A stretch of DNA of 5,350 nucleotides from a bacterium ADurb.Bin374 (GTDB taxonomy: Bacteria > Riflebacteria > Ozemobacteria > Ozemobacterales > Ozemobacteraceae). Within the stretch, counting starts at the first letter, position 1. Every line of letters begins with the position of its first letter. The notes under the pieces were generated by a model. That model did not search any database and was not told the DNA's origin. It worked only from the letters and a program-made list of their open reading frames with translations. Positions 1 through 5,350 of this stretch are shown here, piece by piece. Both the position numbers and the translations under genes were made by a program. The stretch spans positions 1 through 5,350 of the forward strand of contig MWAR01000101.1 in assembly GCA_002068715.1 (NCBI GenBank), read 5' to 3'.

Positions 1-1
1 G

Positions 2-160
2 GCCTCCGCCGTGACCGAGATCGTGACGACCGACTCGATTCCGCTCGACGAGGAAAAACGCAAGAAGTGCCGCGTTCACACGATCTCCCTGTCACGACTG
101 GTGGGTGAAGCCATCCAGCGCATCTACGACAAGCGCTCCGTCAGCGAATTGTTCATCTAA
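2..160 (+). CDS. prs: Ribose-phosphate pyrophosphokinase (PRPP synthetase), C-terminal fragment
   Basis: The first 52 codons, ending in TAA at 158-160, are the C-terminal tail of PRPP synthetase; the rest lies upstream of the window. The enzyme transfers pyrophosphate from ATP to ribose 5-phosphate, giving the PRPP used for purine, pyrimidine, histidine, tryptophan and NAD synthesis in the cytosol. Recognition rests on the family's conserved ending: a V-T-x-x-V-T-T-D-S-I-P-L stretch, matching the usual 'VVxTDTIPL' strand, then a short Lys-rich loop, then I-S-L-S-R-L-V-G-E-A-I-Q-R-I, matching the last long helix, and finally S-V-S-E-L-F-I, matching the typical 'SVSxLF' terminus. Length and end point agree with bacterial Prs, so the C-terminus looks intact. 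The catalytic loop and ribose-phosphate site are outside the window and cannot be checked. The next gene starts 35 nt downstream with no terminator between, so read-through is likely. Confidence 0.93.
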   Translation, partial: ASAVTEIVTTDSIPLDEEKRKKCRVHTISLSRLVGEAIQRIYDKRSVSELFI

Positions 161-181
161 ACAGCATCCGAAGCCCCTCAC

Positions 182-186
182 GGAGG
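182..186 (+). promoter_or_regulatory. Ribosome binding site of the TPR lipoprotein gene
   Basis: GGAGG lies 9 nt before the ATG at 196. It supports that start, and the lipobox then falls at the expected distance from the N-terminus. No terminator hairpin or convincing -35/-10 pair is visible in the 35 nt after prs. Confidence 0.8.
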
Positions 187-195
187 TTTTTCCCC

Positions 196-2673
196 ATGCG
201 TTTCATGCGAACTCCTCTTCTGATCGGGGGGCTGTCGGTAGCTCTCCTCGCGACGACCCTCGCGGGCTGCGGTGGTGGCGGCCGGCGTCGGAATCCGGTT
301 TCTGCGGCGACCGAACGTCCGGAAAAGAGCGAGAAGGAGATCCCGGGAAGCGAGGCCAACGCCCGGATTCGCGCCGCGCTCGACCGGGGTGACGCGAAGA
401 CGGCCGAACGGCTCGCCCGGAAGCAGATCGAAAGCCACCCGGCCGACGGGGAGGCCCATCGACTGCTGGCGCGCAGCCTTGTCGCGCTGAACCGCCCGGA
501 CGAGGACGTGAAGAAGGCGCTTGAAAAGGCCGAGGTTCTGCAACCCGGCGATAAGAGCGTCCGACAGGGGCTGGCCGGCCTGCTCGATGCCGATGCGACC
601 GAGGCGCTCGAGGCGGGAAAACCGGAGAACGCAATCAGGCTCTGGAAGCGATGCCTTGCGATGAAATACGAGCCTCGGCAGACCGAACAACGACTTGCTG
701 ACGCATATCGGCGGCTGGGCGAAGCGAAGGCTTCTGCCGGCAGGCCGGCGGAAGCCGAAAAGGCGTTCAGGGAAGCTGTCGCGATCATTCCCGACAATCC
801 GACGTCCCGTCTCGACCTCGCGAAGCTGCTGATGGACGGCGATCGGCTGGTCGAAGCCCAGCGTGAGCTGAAAGAGCTGGTCGATGCCCATCCGAACTTC
901 GCGGACGGCCTCGTCTCCTATGCCTCCCTGCTGAGACGCATGGGTGATGTGCGGGGCGCCCTCCGCCAGGTCGAGCAGGTGCTTGAATTCGCTCCCGAAC
1001 ATGCCGAGGCGCTGGCGCTCAAGACCGACCTCGCGAACACCATTCCCCTCCGCCAGGAAGAAGAACCACCGGCCGACCGGATCGACGAACCCGATCCCGA
1101 CACCGTCCGGAAGCTGGCTCAGCTCGAAGCCGCCGGCGATCTGGCCGGACAGCAGGCCCTTCTCGAAACGTATCTTGCCGTCCATGCCGACGCCGCCTGG
1201 GCGCGACTTCGCCAGGCGACGCTGTATGAGCGCATGGGCAGGCACGAGGACGCTCTGGCGCTCGTCGAAACCTATCTCTCCGGCTCGCCGAACGACCTTC
1301 GCGCCCGTCTGCTGCGCGCGCGGTGCCTCCAGCTCTGCGGCCGCGCCGATGACGCGCTTCTGGCGCTGAAAGAGCTCGCGTCTGAAAACACGGCGACCGC
1401 CCAGGTGTTCGACGAGACAGGTCTTGTTTACGCGAAACTCGGCAGATTCGACGAAGCCGGCGGATGCTGGAAACGGGCTCTCTCCGCGAATCCGTCCTAC
1501 GCCCCGGCGATGTTCAATCTCGGCCAGTTGGCGATGGAACAGGGGAAGGCCGACGAGGCGCGGGACTGGTTCGACAAGGCCCTCGCCAGGGAACCATCGA
1601 ACCTCAAGTTCCGGTATTTTTCGGGGCTCAACCTCAAGCAGGCCGGCATGGAGCCTGAAGCGAAAGCTGTCTGGGAAAGCGCGAAAGCCTATCTCACACC
1701 GTCCGATCCTTATGCGGCGCGCATTGCCGCGGCTCTCGGAAAACCGCTTCCCGCCCCTGTGGCGCCGCCCGCGCCGGCTCCCGTCGCTGTCGCGGCTGAA
1801 CCGCTTCCGATAGCAATCCGTTCGACAACTGCCGGAGGTGTCGTCGTTCCGCCTTCGACCGAGAGCGAGACGTCCGAACCGATCTACCAGGCCGCGCTCG
1901 AAGCGGCCCGCGCCGGGAAATACCAGGAGGCGATCGATGGGTTCGGTCGGATCCTGGCCGCTTCTCCGGCGAATTTCAACGCCCGTATGAATCTCGGAAA
2001 CGTCTACATGGCGATGAACAGGCCGAGCGACGCGGCCGCCCATTACCTGCTCGCGCTCAAGCAGGAACGGAACAACGTCAACGCCCTCAGGGCGCTGAGC
2101 CGGGCATACGACGAACTCGGTCTTCGCGGCCATGCAGCCGGGCTGGCGGCACGCGCGTCGGGAGCGAACGGCGATTCCGCCGCGTCTTCCGCGACGACGC
2201 GAAGCAATCCGCGCGCCTTCGGACCGTTCACGAAGACCCTTCTGGCGAATGGCCTTGCGGAGGAAGCGCTGTCGATCATCAGCGTCGGCGTCGCGGAAAA
2301 CCCCGACTCGCCGGAGCTCGTCCTGCTGCAGGGCGACGTCTATCTCGCCGTCCGCCAGGATGCTCAGGCCGAATCCGCTTACAGGCGCGCTCTAGAGATC
2401 GACGGGCAGAACCCGGCCCCCCTCGTGAAACTGGGAGACCTGTTCTGGACCCGCCGGCAGACCGATGCAGCCGTTCTTCAGTATCAGGCGGCTCTGAAAA
2501 GCCCTCTGATCGACCCGGACACCATGTTCGGAATCGTCGAGCGGTTCAGCCGCCTCGGCCGGCGGACCGAAGCGGCGGAGCTCCTCGGCCGCCTCAAGGG
2601 GATGAATCTCTCCGAGTCGCAGCTGGCCGAACTCCACAAGTATACCGGCAGCCCGTCGCCATCCGTCGATTGA
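196..2673 (+). CDS. TPR-repeat lipoprotein, 825 residues
   Basis: The predicted product is a membrane-anchored tetratricopeptide-repeat protein, probably a protein-protein interaction scaffold in the periplasm. Residues 1-25 form a lipoprotein signal: basic n-region (R2, R5), hydrophobic core 7-20 and lipobox L-A-G-C with C25 as the acylated cysteine. The residues after C25 are GGGG followed by Arg; there is no Asp at +2, so under the E. coli Lol rule it would go to the outer membrane. Helical TPR units with the usual W/L-G-Y-A-F-A-P pattern run over about 55-280 and 300-500; the clearest are 168-200, 203-235, 404-435 and 437-468. A Pro/Ala-rich linker at about 517-540 separates a second superhelix of about 562-655. 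A low-complexity Ala/Ser/Gly break at 655-670 precedes a last block at 675-815 (clear units near 705-737 and 740-770). No catalytic domain is visible. TPR proteins of this size are too diverse for a specific name; roles in envelope assembly, polysaccharide export or secretion are possible but unproven. Confidence 0.88.
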   Translation: MRFMRTPLLIGGLSVALLATTLAGCGGGGRRRNPVSAATERPEKSEKEIPGSEANARIRAALDRGDAKTAERLARKQIESHPADGEAHRLLARSLVALNRPDEDVKKALEKAEVLQPGDKSVRQGLAGLLDADATEALEAGKPENAIRLWKRCLAMKYEPRQTEQRLADAYRRLGEAKASAGRPAEAEKAFREAVAIIPDNPTSRLDLAKLLMDGDRLVEAQRELKELVDAHPNFADGLVSYASLLRRMGDVRGALRQVEQVLEFAPEHAEALALKTDLANTIPLRQEEEPPADRIDEPDPDTVRKLAQLEAAGDLAGQQALLETYLAVHADAAWARLRQATLYERMGRHEDALALVETYLSGSPNDLRARLLRARCLQLCGRADDALLALKELASENTATAQVFDETGLVYAKLGRFDEAGGCWKRALSANPSYAPAMFNLGQLAMEQGKADEARDWFDKALAREPSNLKFRYFSGLNLKQAGMEPEAKAVWESAKAYLTPSDPYAARIAAALGKPLPAPVAPPAPAPVAVAAEPLPIAIRSTTAGGVVVPPSTESETSEPIYQAALEAARAGKYQEAIDGFGRILAASPANFNARMNLGNVYMAMNRPSDAAAHYLLALKQERNNVNALRALSRAYDELGLRGHAAGLAARASGANGDSAASSATTRSNPRAFGPFTKTLLANGLAEEALSIISVGVAENPDSPELVLLQGDVYLAVRQDAQAESAYRRALEIDGQNPAPLVKLGDLFWTRRQTDAAVLQYQAALKSPLIDPDTMFGIVERFSRLGRRTEAAELLGRLKGMNLSESQLAELHKYTGSPSPSVD

Positions 2674-2700
2674 TTCTGCTATCATACGCGCATACGTAAA

Positions 2701-2705
2701 AGGAG
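2701..2705 (+). promoter_or_regulatory. Ribosome binding site of the small membrane protein gene
   Basis: AGGAG lies 7 nt upstream of the ATG at 2713, in a purine run extending to 2709. It is a strong argument that this short reading frame is a real gene. The 39-nt gap before it contains a CATACG direct repeat (2683-2688 and 2691-2696) and a TATCAT hexamer (2680-2685) with no matching -35, so I do not call a promoter. Confidence 0.75.
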
Positions 2706-2712
2706 AAAACGC

Positions 2713-2967
2713 ATGCTCGACCCGAAAACGATCGACGGTCTCGATGGGGCCATGGGCGATCTCAACAATGCGATAGAGGCCCTGCCTGACGGGCCGCTGA
2801 AGCGCCAGCTGACCCAGCGGTTCAACCGCATGCGGCGCGTGCGAGATCATCTCGAGGACGAGGCCGAATGCCGCGAAGCCCGCTCCCCGCTTCCATACAT
2901 TCTCTTCGGCTTCGGCCTGGCGATCGCCCTGGTGATCGCCTGGAAGACCCGGCCCTCCTGCCGGTGA
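2713..2967 (+). CDS. Small single-pass membrane protein, 84 residues, unknown function
   Basis: I do not recognise the family. Residues 1-55 are polar and look helical: an acidic/Asn-containing N-terminal segment, then a strongly charged stretch (about 36-57, rich in Arg then Asp/Glu) that may form an amphipathic helix or short coiled coil. Residues 59-77 are a good transmembrane helix (L-P-Y-I-L-F-G-F-G-L-A-I-A-L-V-I-A-W), followed by a short basic tail K-T-R-P-S-C-R. The basic tail suggests a C-in, tail-anchor-like arrangement, but the Arg cluster before the helix makes the topology uncertain. It has no signal peptide, and its cysteines (C53, C83) are not in a recognised motif. A good Shine-Dalgarno, the short gap after the TPR gene and the 17-nt gap before the next gene indicate a real member of this gene row. 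It could be a small partner of the neighbouring envelope proteins; that is inference from position only. Confidence 0.72.
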   Translation: MLDPKTIDGLDGAMGDLNNAIEALPDGPLKRQLTQRFNRMRRVRDHLEDEAECREARSPLPYILFGFGLAIALVIAWKTRPSCR

Positions 2968-2968
2968 G

Positions 2969-2974
2969 AAAGGA
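2969..2974 (+). promoter_or_regulatory. Ribosome binding site deciding the start at 2985
   Basis: AAAGGA ends 10 nt before the ATG at 2985. It favours this start over the in-frame ATG at 2868, which lies inside the preceding gene and would add 39 residues of unlike composition. A competing GTG at 3021 has only a weak GCGGA upstream but would give a more standard short signal-peptide n-region. Confidence 0.55.
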
Positions 2975-2984
2975 CGTCTCCCCG

Positions 2985-3632
2985 ATGCGTCACATCAGTG
3001 AATCCAGCGGAACGACCGCGGTGAAACAAATTATAGCGTATAGTATTATACTAATGATGATGTGCATGCCGGCCTTGGCGGCGGAAGAGGCCGGAACGAC
3101 GGCTTCCGGGGTCCCCGTTCTCGAAAAGGTCGCTCCCGAGTTCGGTGCCCGGTGGTTCACGAAAAATGGATACAAGGACTTTTTCGAGCCCCGCGTTGCC
3201 TTCATCAAGCGCAAGATCGGGTATTCGGAGGTCATCGAATACTCCTGGCGGCCGATGGTGCCGTTCGGCATGAAGAACGACGAGCGCATCGATCGCGTCC
3301 AGTTCTCGTTCAACCGGTATTACTACAATGGTCCGAAGATTTTCTACGGCGGCGGTGTCGGCGGCAATATCATCCTGTTCACCGATGCTCTGAAAGATCT
3401 CGGAAAAGCCCGCTACAACCTCGATCTCAAAGACGGCGTCAACGGCCTGTGCCGTGCCTTCGCCGGATACAAGATCCGCAATTTCAGATTCGGGAAATAC
3501 ACCTTCCCGCTCGTTGCCCGCGTCGATGCGATCTATTCCCCCGCGTATGAATTCGGCGGAGACCTGGCCGCGAGCGGCAACAAGATCAAGCTGACCGAGG
3601 TCACTGCCGGCTTGGCCCTGAGCGTCGAATGA
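2985..3632 (+). CDS. Exported protein of unknown function, possibly beta-barrel-like
   Basis: I do not recognise a named family. From the chosen ATG the product has 215 residues. Residues 14-33 form a Sec signal peptide: Lys14, a hydrophobic core rich in Ile, Leu and four Met, then P-A-L-A-A with a signal peptidase I site after A32 (A-x-A). The mature part of about 183 residues has many aromatics and glycines and short alternating hydrophobic/polar stretches, for example around 109-128 (V-Q-F-S-F-N-R-Y-Y-Y-N-G), the Gly-rich Y-G-G-G-V-G-G-N near 124-131, and 165-185. This fits a small outer-membrane beta-barrel or a beta-rich periplasmic protein. Against a classical barrel, the last residues are A-L-S-V-E, without the usual terminal aromatic. 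A GTG start at 3021 (203 residues) is a real alternative and gives a cleaner signal peptide. The stop overlaps the next gene by 4 nt, suggesting translational coupling. Signal-peptide codons are unusually AT-rich compared with the rest. Confidence 0.75.
   Translation: MRHISESSGTTAVKQIIAYSIILMMMCMPALAAEEAGTTASGVPVLEKVAPEFGARWFTKNGYKDFFEPRVAFIKRKIGYSEVIEYSWRPMVPFGMKNDERIDRVQFSFNRYYYNGPKIFYGGGVGGNIILFTDALKDLGKARYNLDLKDGVNGLCRAFAGYKIRNFRFGKYTFPLVARVDAIYSPAYEFGGDLAASGNKIKLTEVTAGLALSVE
3041..3053 (+). repeat. Perfect 13-nt palindrome inside the signal-peptide coding region
   Basis: TAGTAT-T-ATACTA is a perfect inverted repeat with 6-nt arms around one central base. It lies in an AT-rich island (about 3030-3053, 5 G/C of 24) within a GC-rich gene and encodes part of the hydrophobic core of the signal peptide. 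Whether it is a protein-binding site or a by-product of the Ile/Tyr codons used cannot be told from one copy. Confidence 0.5.
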
Positions 3633-4573
3633 CGCGAAAGATGACGGCGCGCGTCTTCGGTCCCGTTCCGTCCCGGCGACTTGGACGGTCGCTGGGTCTC
3701 GACCTGACACCGGCGAAAACCTGCACCTACGACTGCCGTTACTGTCAGCTGACGGCGACGAACCATCTCGGCGCCGAGCGACGGATGTTTTTCGAGCCCG
3801 CCGAGCTGCTTTCGGAACTGCGGGAAAAACTCGCGACGATCGACCCCCCCGACTGGATCACCTGTTCAGGCACTGGTGAACCGACCCTCTACGCGGGGCT
3901 CGGCGCCGTCCTTCGAGGTATACGGGAGTTGAGCGCTGCTCCCATCTGCGTCATCACGAACGGGTCGCTTCTCGACCGCGCGGACGTCCGTGCCGATCTC
4001 TGCCTTGCCGATCGCGTGATGCCGACCCTGTGCAGCGTGCATGAAGAAACGTGGCGCTCTATCCACCGCCCATCGCCTGATATAAAATTGTCAAATATAT
4101 TACAAGGGCTGAAAACTTTCGGGGCCGAGTTCTCCGGCTTTCTCGAGCTCGAGGTGTTCATCTGTCCGGGTCTCAACGACACCCCCCGCGAGACAGAGGA
4201 CCTTGGCCGGTTTCTCAGAGAACTCCCCGGCCTGGGAGCCGTGTATCTCAATTCCGCTGTGCGAAGCCCAGTCGATGGGGCGCTGGCCGTGGCGGCCCCC
4301 GACCTCCTGGAAGGGGTCAGGACGGCCCTGGACCTGAAGATCCCCGTCTCGACGGTGTTCGATCATTCGCCGCTTCCCAAGCCGGCGTCATCGCAGCGTC
4401 AACCGACCGGGCCGGACATCATCGAACTCCTTGGCAGGCATCCCTGCACGTTCGAACAGCTCCATCACATCTTTGGCGGAGATCCGGAGCTGTTGAGAGC
4501 TCTCGTATCCGAACTCGTCTCGACAGGCAGGGCCGAACGACGAGCCGACGGCATGTTCGCCCTCGTTTCTTGA
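3629..4573 (+). CDS. Radical SAM enzyme, COG0731-type, with C-terminal winged-helix-like segment
   Basis: The 314-residue product is a cytosolic radical SAM protein. The N-terminal F-G-P-V-P-S-R-R-L-G-R-S-L-G (10-23) is the hallmark of the COG0731 group of Fe-S oxidoreductases, which is related to the archaeal wyosine-forming enzyme. C32, C36 and C39 in C-x3-C-x2-C (C-T-Y-D-C-R-Y-C) bind the 4Fe-4S cluster that cleaves S-adenosylmethionine. G-T-G-E-P-T-L (81-87) is the 'GGEP' SAM-binding motif, and V-I-T-N-G-S (108-113) is the next conserved strand. Residues about 261-313 read as a winged-helix-like domain (P-D-I-I-E-L-L-G-R, then T-F-E-Q-L, then a recognition-helix-like L-L-R-A-L-V-S-E-L, then a wing), a common extra in bacterial members. 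The substrate is unknown: tRNA modification is suggested only by the family label, and bacteria generally lack the wyosine pathway. The ATG overlaps the upstream stop as ATGA, so coupled translation is likely; ATG 3641 is an alternative start. Codons 151-159 are strikingly AT-rich. Confidence 0.9.
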   Translation: MTRKMTARVFGPVPSRRLGRSLGLDLTPAKTCTYDCRYCQLTATNHLGAERRMFFEPAELLSELREKLATIDPPDWITCSGTGEPTLYAGLGAVLRGIRELSAAPICVITNGSLLDRADVRADLCLADRVMPTLCSVHEETWRSIHRPSPDIKLSNILQGLKTFGAEFSGFLELEVFICPGLNDTPRETEDLGRFLRELPGLGAVYLNSAVRSPVDGALAVAAPDLLEGVRTALDLKIPVSTVFDHSPLPKPASSQRQPTGPDIIELLGRHPCTFEQLHHIFGGDPELLRALVSELVSTGRAERRADGMFALVS

Positions 4574-4585
4574 TTCCTGCATAAC

Positions 4586-4672
4586 AAAAGCCAATTTCCC
4601 GTTCGTGCCGAGCTTGTCGAAACACGAGAGGCTTTCGCCCTTCGACAAACTCAGGGCGAACGGGCGGTTTTC
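4586..4672. terminator. Probable bidirectional terminator between convergent genes
   Basis: The inverted repeat at 4598-4664 lies 24 nt after the radical SAM stop and 41 nt from the stop of the opposing gene. On the + strand the right arm is followed by CGGTTTT (4665-4671); on the - strand the left arm is followed by AAATTGGCTTTT (reading down to about 4586). A long GC-rich stem with a T-run on each side, between tail-to-tail genes, fits Rho-independent termination in both directions. The T-runs are short (four T), so efficiency is uncertain. Confidence 0.55.
4598..4664. repeat. 67-bp inverted repeat, dispersed 'TTCGACAAGCTCAG'-type palindrome
   Basis: Arms 4598-4621 and 4641-4664 are inverted copies matching at 20 of 24 positions around a 19-nt centre. 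Each half can also fold alone: TCGTG (4603-4607) with CACGA (4623-4627), and TTCGCCCT (4634-4641) with AGGGCGAA (4653-4660), an 8-bp stem with an 11-nt loop. The two loops are complementary to each other (GAGCTTGTCGA against TCGACAAACTC, 10 of 11). The sequence closely resembles a palindromic repeat I know as scattered in intergenic positions of many unrelated GC-rich bacteria. It encodes no protein; short frames across it give the peptide F-D-K-L-x-x-N-G typical of mis-annotated copies. Confidence 0.85.
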
Positions 4673-4705
4673 ATTCTCCTGGACTCGACGGAGAAGGGCC
4701 GGAGA

Positions 4706-5350
4706 TCAGAACGCGAACGAGGCGGGAAGCCTGATGGTATGTACGCCGCCGCTCTCGGCGACGGATATGAGCATGGTCGTGGAGGTCTTCTCCGGTGCCG
4801 TCACGAGCAGGTGGTGATACCCCGGGCGGACCGACCGGAGCCTGGCCATTCCATCATCGTCCGTCATGCAAGCAGGCGCGTCCGGAAGTGAAATGCTGAT
4901 TCCCGACGCGGGATCACCAGCCGCTGTCAGCACGCGGATGTCGACGGGGGCCCGGAACTGTTTGAGCGACAGCTTCAGCTCCGGCCTCAACCCGGGATTC
5001 CACCGGAACGAAAGGCTCCGATACCCGTTGACGGCGACGAAAACATCGCGAATCGCATCCGACGTGCCGTCCGGAATCATGAATCTCCCCTGAACGTCCG
5101 TTGCAAATGCCTTCCCGTCGATCGTTCCGACGGCACCTGGAATGGGTCTGCCGGTGACGGCATCGACGACGAGACCCGACCCGCACGATGTGGGAAGTGG
5201 GTCGGCGGCGCCCGGATGGCGCAGTTCAGCCGGAAGCATCGTTCGCGGATCGAAGGGCTGGGCCGGCTCCTTGGGAATATCTGGAATCGCCTCCTGGCGA
5301 CTGCCAGGCAGCGGGAGATAGCGCCAGAGATCTCGTGACGCCGGCGTGTC
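4706..5350 (-). CDS. Protein with two carboxypeptidase-regulatory-like domains, 5' end outside window
   Basis: The frame is open from the window edge (5350) to TGA at 4708-4706, giving 214 visible residues; the start is not in the window. The ATG at 5239 is probably internal: it has no Shine-Dalgarno and the frame continues upstream without a stop. Visible residues 1-55 are a Pro-rich, linker-like stretch. Residues 58-130 resemble a CarboxypepD_reg-like beta-sandwich: S-G-L-V-V-D-A-V-T-G-R-P-I-P-G-A, then A-T-D-V-Q-G-R-F-M-I-P-D-G, then a V-x-V-N-G-Y-R strand. Residues 133-210 repeat the pattern: V-D-I-R-V-L-T-A-A-G-D-P-A-S-G-I-S-I, then M-T-D-D-D-G-M-A-R-L, then P-G-Y-H-H-L-L-V-T-A. Such domains are common in secreted or surface proteins and act as structural or adhesive modules, not as peptidases. 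No catalytic residues are visible, and export cannot be confirmed without the N-terminus. Only C56 and C161 could form a disulfide. Transcribed towards the radical SAM gene. Confidence 0.78.
   Translation of the reverse strand, partial: DTPASRDLWRYLPLPGSRQEAIPDIPKEPAQPFDPRTMLPAELRHPGAADPLPTSCGSGLVVDAVTGRPIPGAVGTIDGKAFATDVQGRFMIPDGTSDAIRDVFVAVNGYRSLSFRWNPGLRPELKLSLKQFRAPVDIRVLTAAGDPASGISISLPDAPACMTDDDGMARLRSVRPGYHHLLVTAPEKTSTTMLISVAESGGVHTIRLPASFAF

Noticed and set aside
178..2133. A 651-codon open frame on the - strand opposite the TPR gene
   Set aside because: Long antisense frames are expected opposite GC-rich genes with strong codon bias. The + strand has a Shine-Dalgarno, lipobox and TPR repeats, while the antisense product is low-complexity, Arg-rich and has no recognisable domain.
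2674..2712. Possible promoter (TATCAT at 2680) before the small membrane protein
   Set aside because: No -35-like hexamer at 16-18 nt upstream; the short gap is explained as an operon spacer.
2868..2984. Upstream in-frame ATG extending the exported protein by 39 residues
   Set aside because: It lies inside the preceding gene, lacks a Shine-Dalgarno and would bury the signal peptide in the interior of the protein.
3030..3073. Antisense promoter based on two TATAAT hexamers on the - strand
   Set aside because: No acceptable -35 hexamer at the expected spacing for either one; kept only as a possibility in the AT-rich island finding.
4388..4648. Short - strand frame, and a + strand frame from 4605, across the palindrome
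   Set aside because: They run through the repeat, giving the F-D-K-L-x-x-N-G peptide typical of spurious frames on this element, and overlap better-supported genes.
4598..4664. CRISPR array or IS terminal repeat
   Set aside because: There is one inverted pair only, with no regularly spaced direct repeats, no transposase frame and no visible target-site duplication.
5237..5239. ATG at 5239 as the true start of the - strand gene
   Set aside because: The frame stays open for 37 more codons to the window edge and there is no ribosome binding site before this ATG.

Overview
The window is a GC-rich (roughly 60% by eye), densely coded piece of bacterial chromosome. A lipoprotein signal, a Sec signal peptide on a possible beta-rich envelope protein and the housekeeping gene prs point to a Gram-negative-type (diderm) bacterium, possibly of a poorly characterised lineage. 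The sequence alone does not settle the phylum. I see no phage, insertion-sequence, CRISPR, tRNA or rRNA signature.

Layout: (1) Positions 2-160 hold the 3' end of prs (ribose-phosphate pyrophosphokinase). (2) After 35 nt comes a long gene (196-2673) for an 825-residue TPR-repeat lipoprotein with a clear lipobox. (3) A small gene (2713-2967) follows for an 84-residue protein with one C-terminal transmembrane helix. (4) After 17 nt a gene (2985-3632) encodes an exported, probably envelope-located protein of unknown function. (5) Overlapping its stop by 4 nt (ATGA) is a radical SAM enzyme of the COG0731 type with a C-terminal winged-helix-like segment (3629-4573). All five genes are on the + strand with short gaps and no visible terminator between them, so they could form one transcription unit. 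(6) A convergent intergenic region (4574-4705) holds a 67-bp inverted repeat that resembles the 'TTCGACAAGCTCAG' dispersed palindrome of many bacterial genomes. It is flanked by T-runs on both strands and is well placed to terminate both converging transcripts. (7) On the - strand, 5350-4706 is the 3' part of a gene for a protein with two carboxypeptidase-regulatory-like beta-sandwich domains; its 5' end is outside the window.

How the genes work together can only be inferred. The TPR lipoprotein, the small membrane protein and the exported protein are three consecutive envelope-targeted products and may act at the same place, but no enzymatic pathway links them to prs or to the radical SAM enzyme. 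The most unusual signals are the two-hairpin palindrome with complementary loops and two very AT-rich islands inside otherwise GC-rich genes: one in a signal-peptide coding region with a perfect 13-nt palindrome, the other in the middle of the radical SAM gene. I find no convincing evidence of a new defence or mobile system here.
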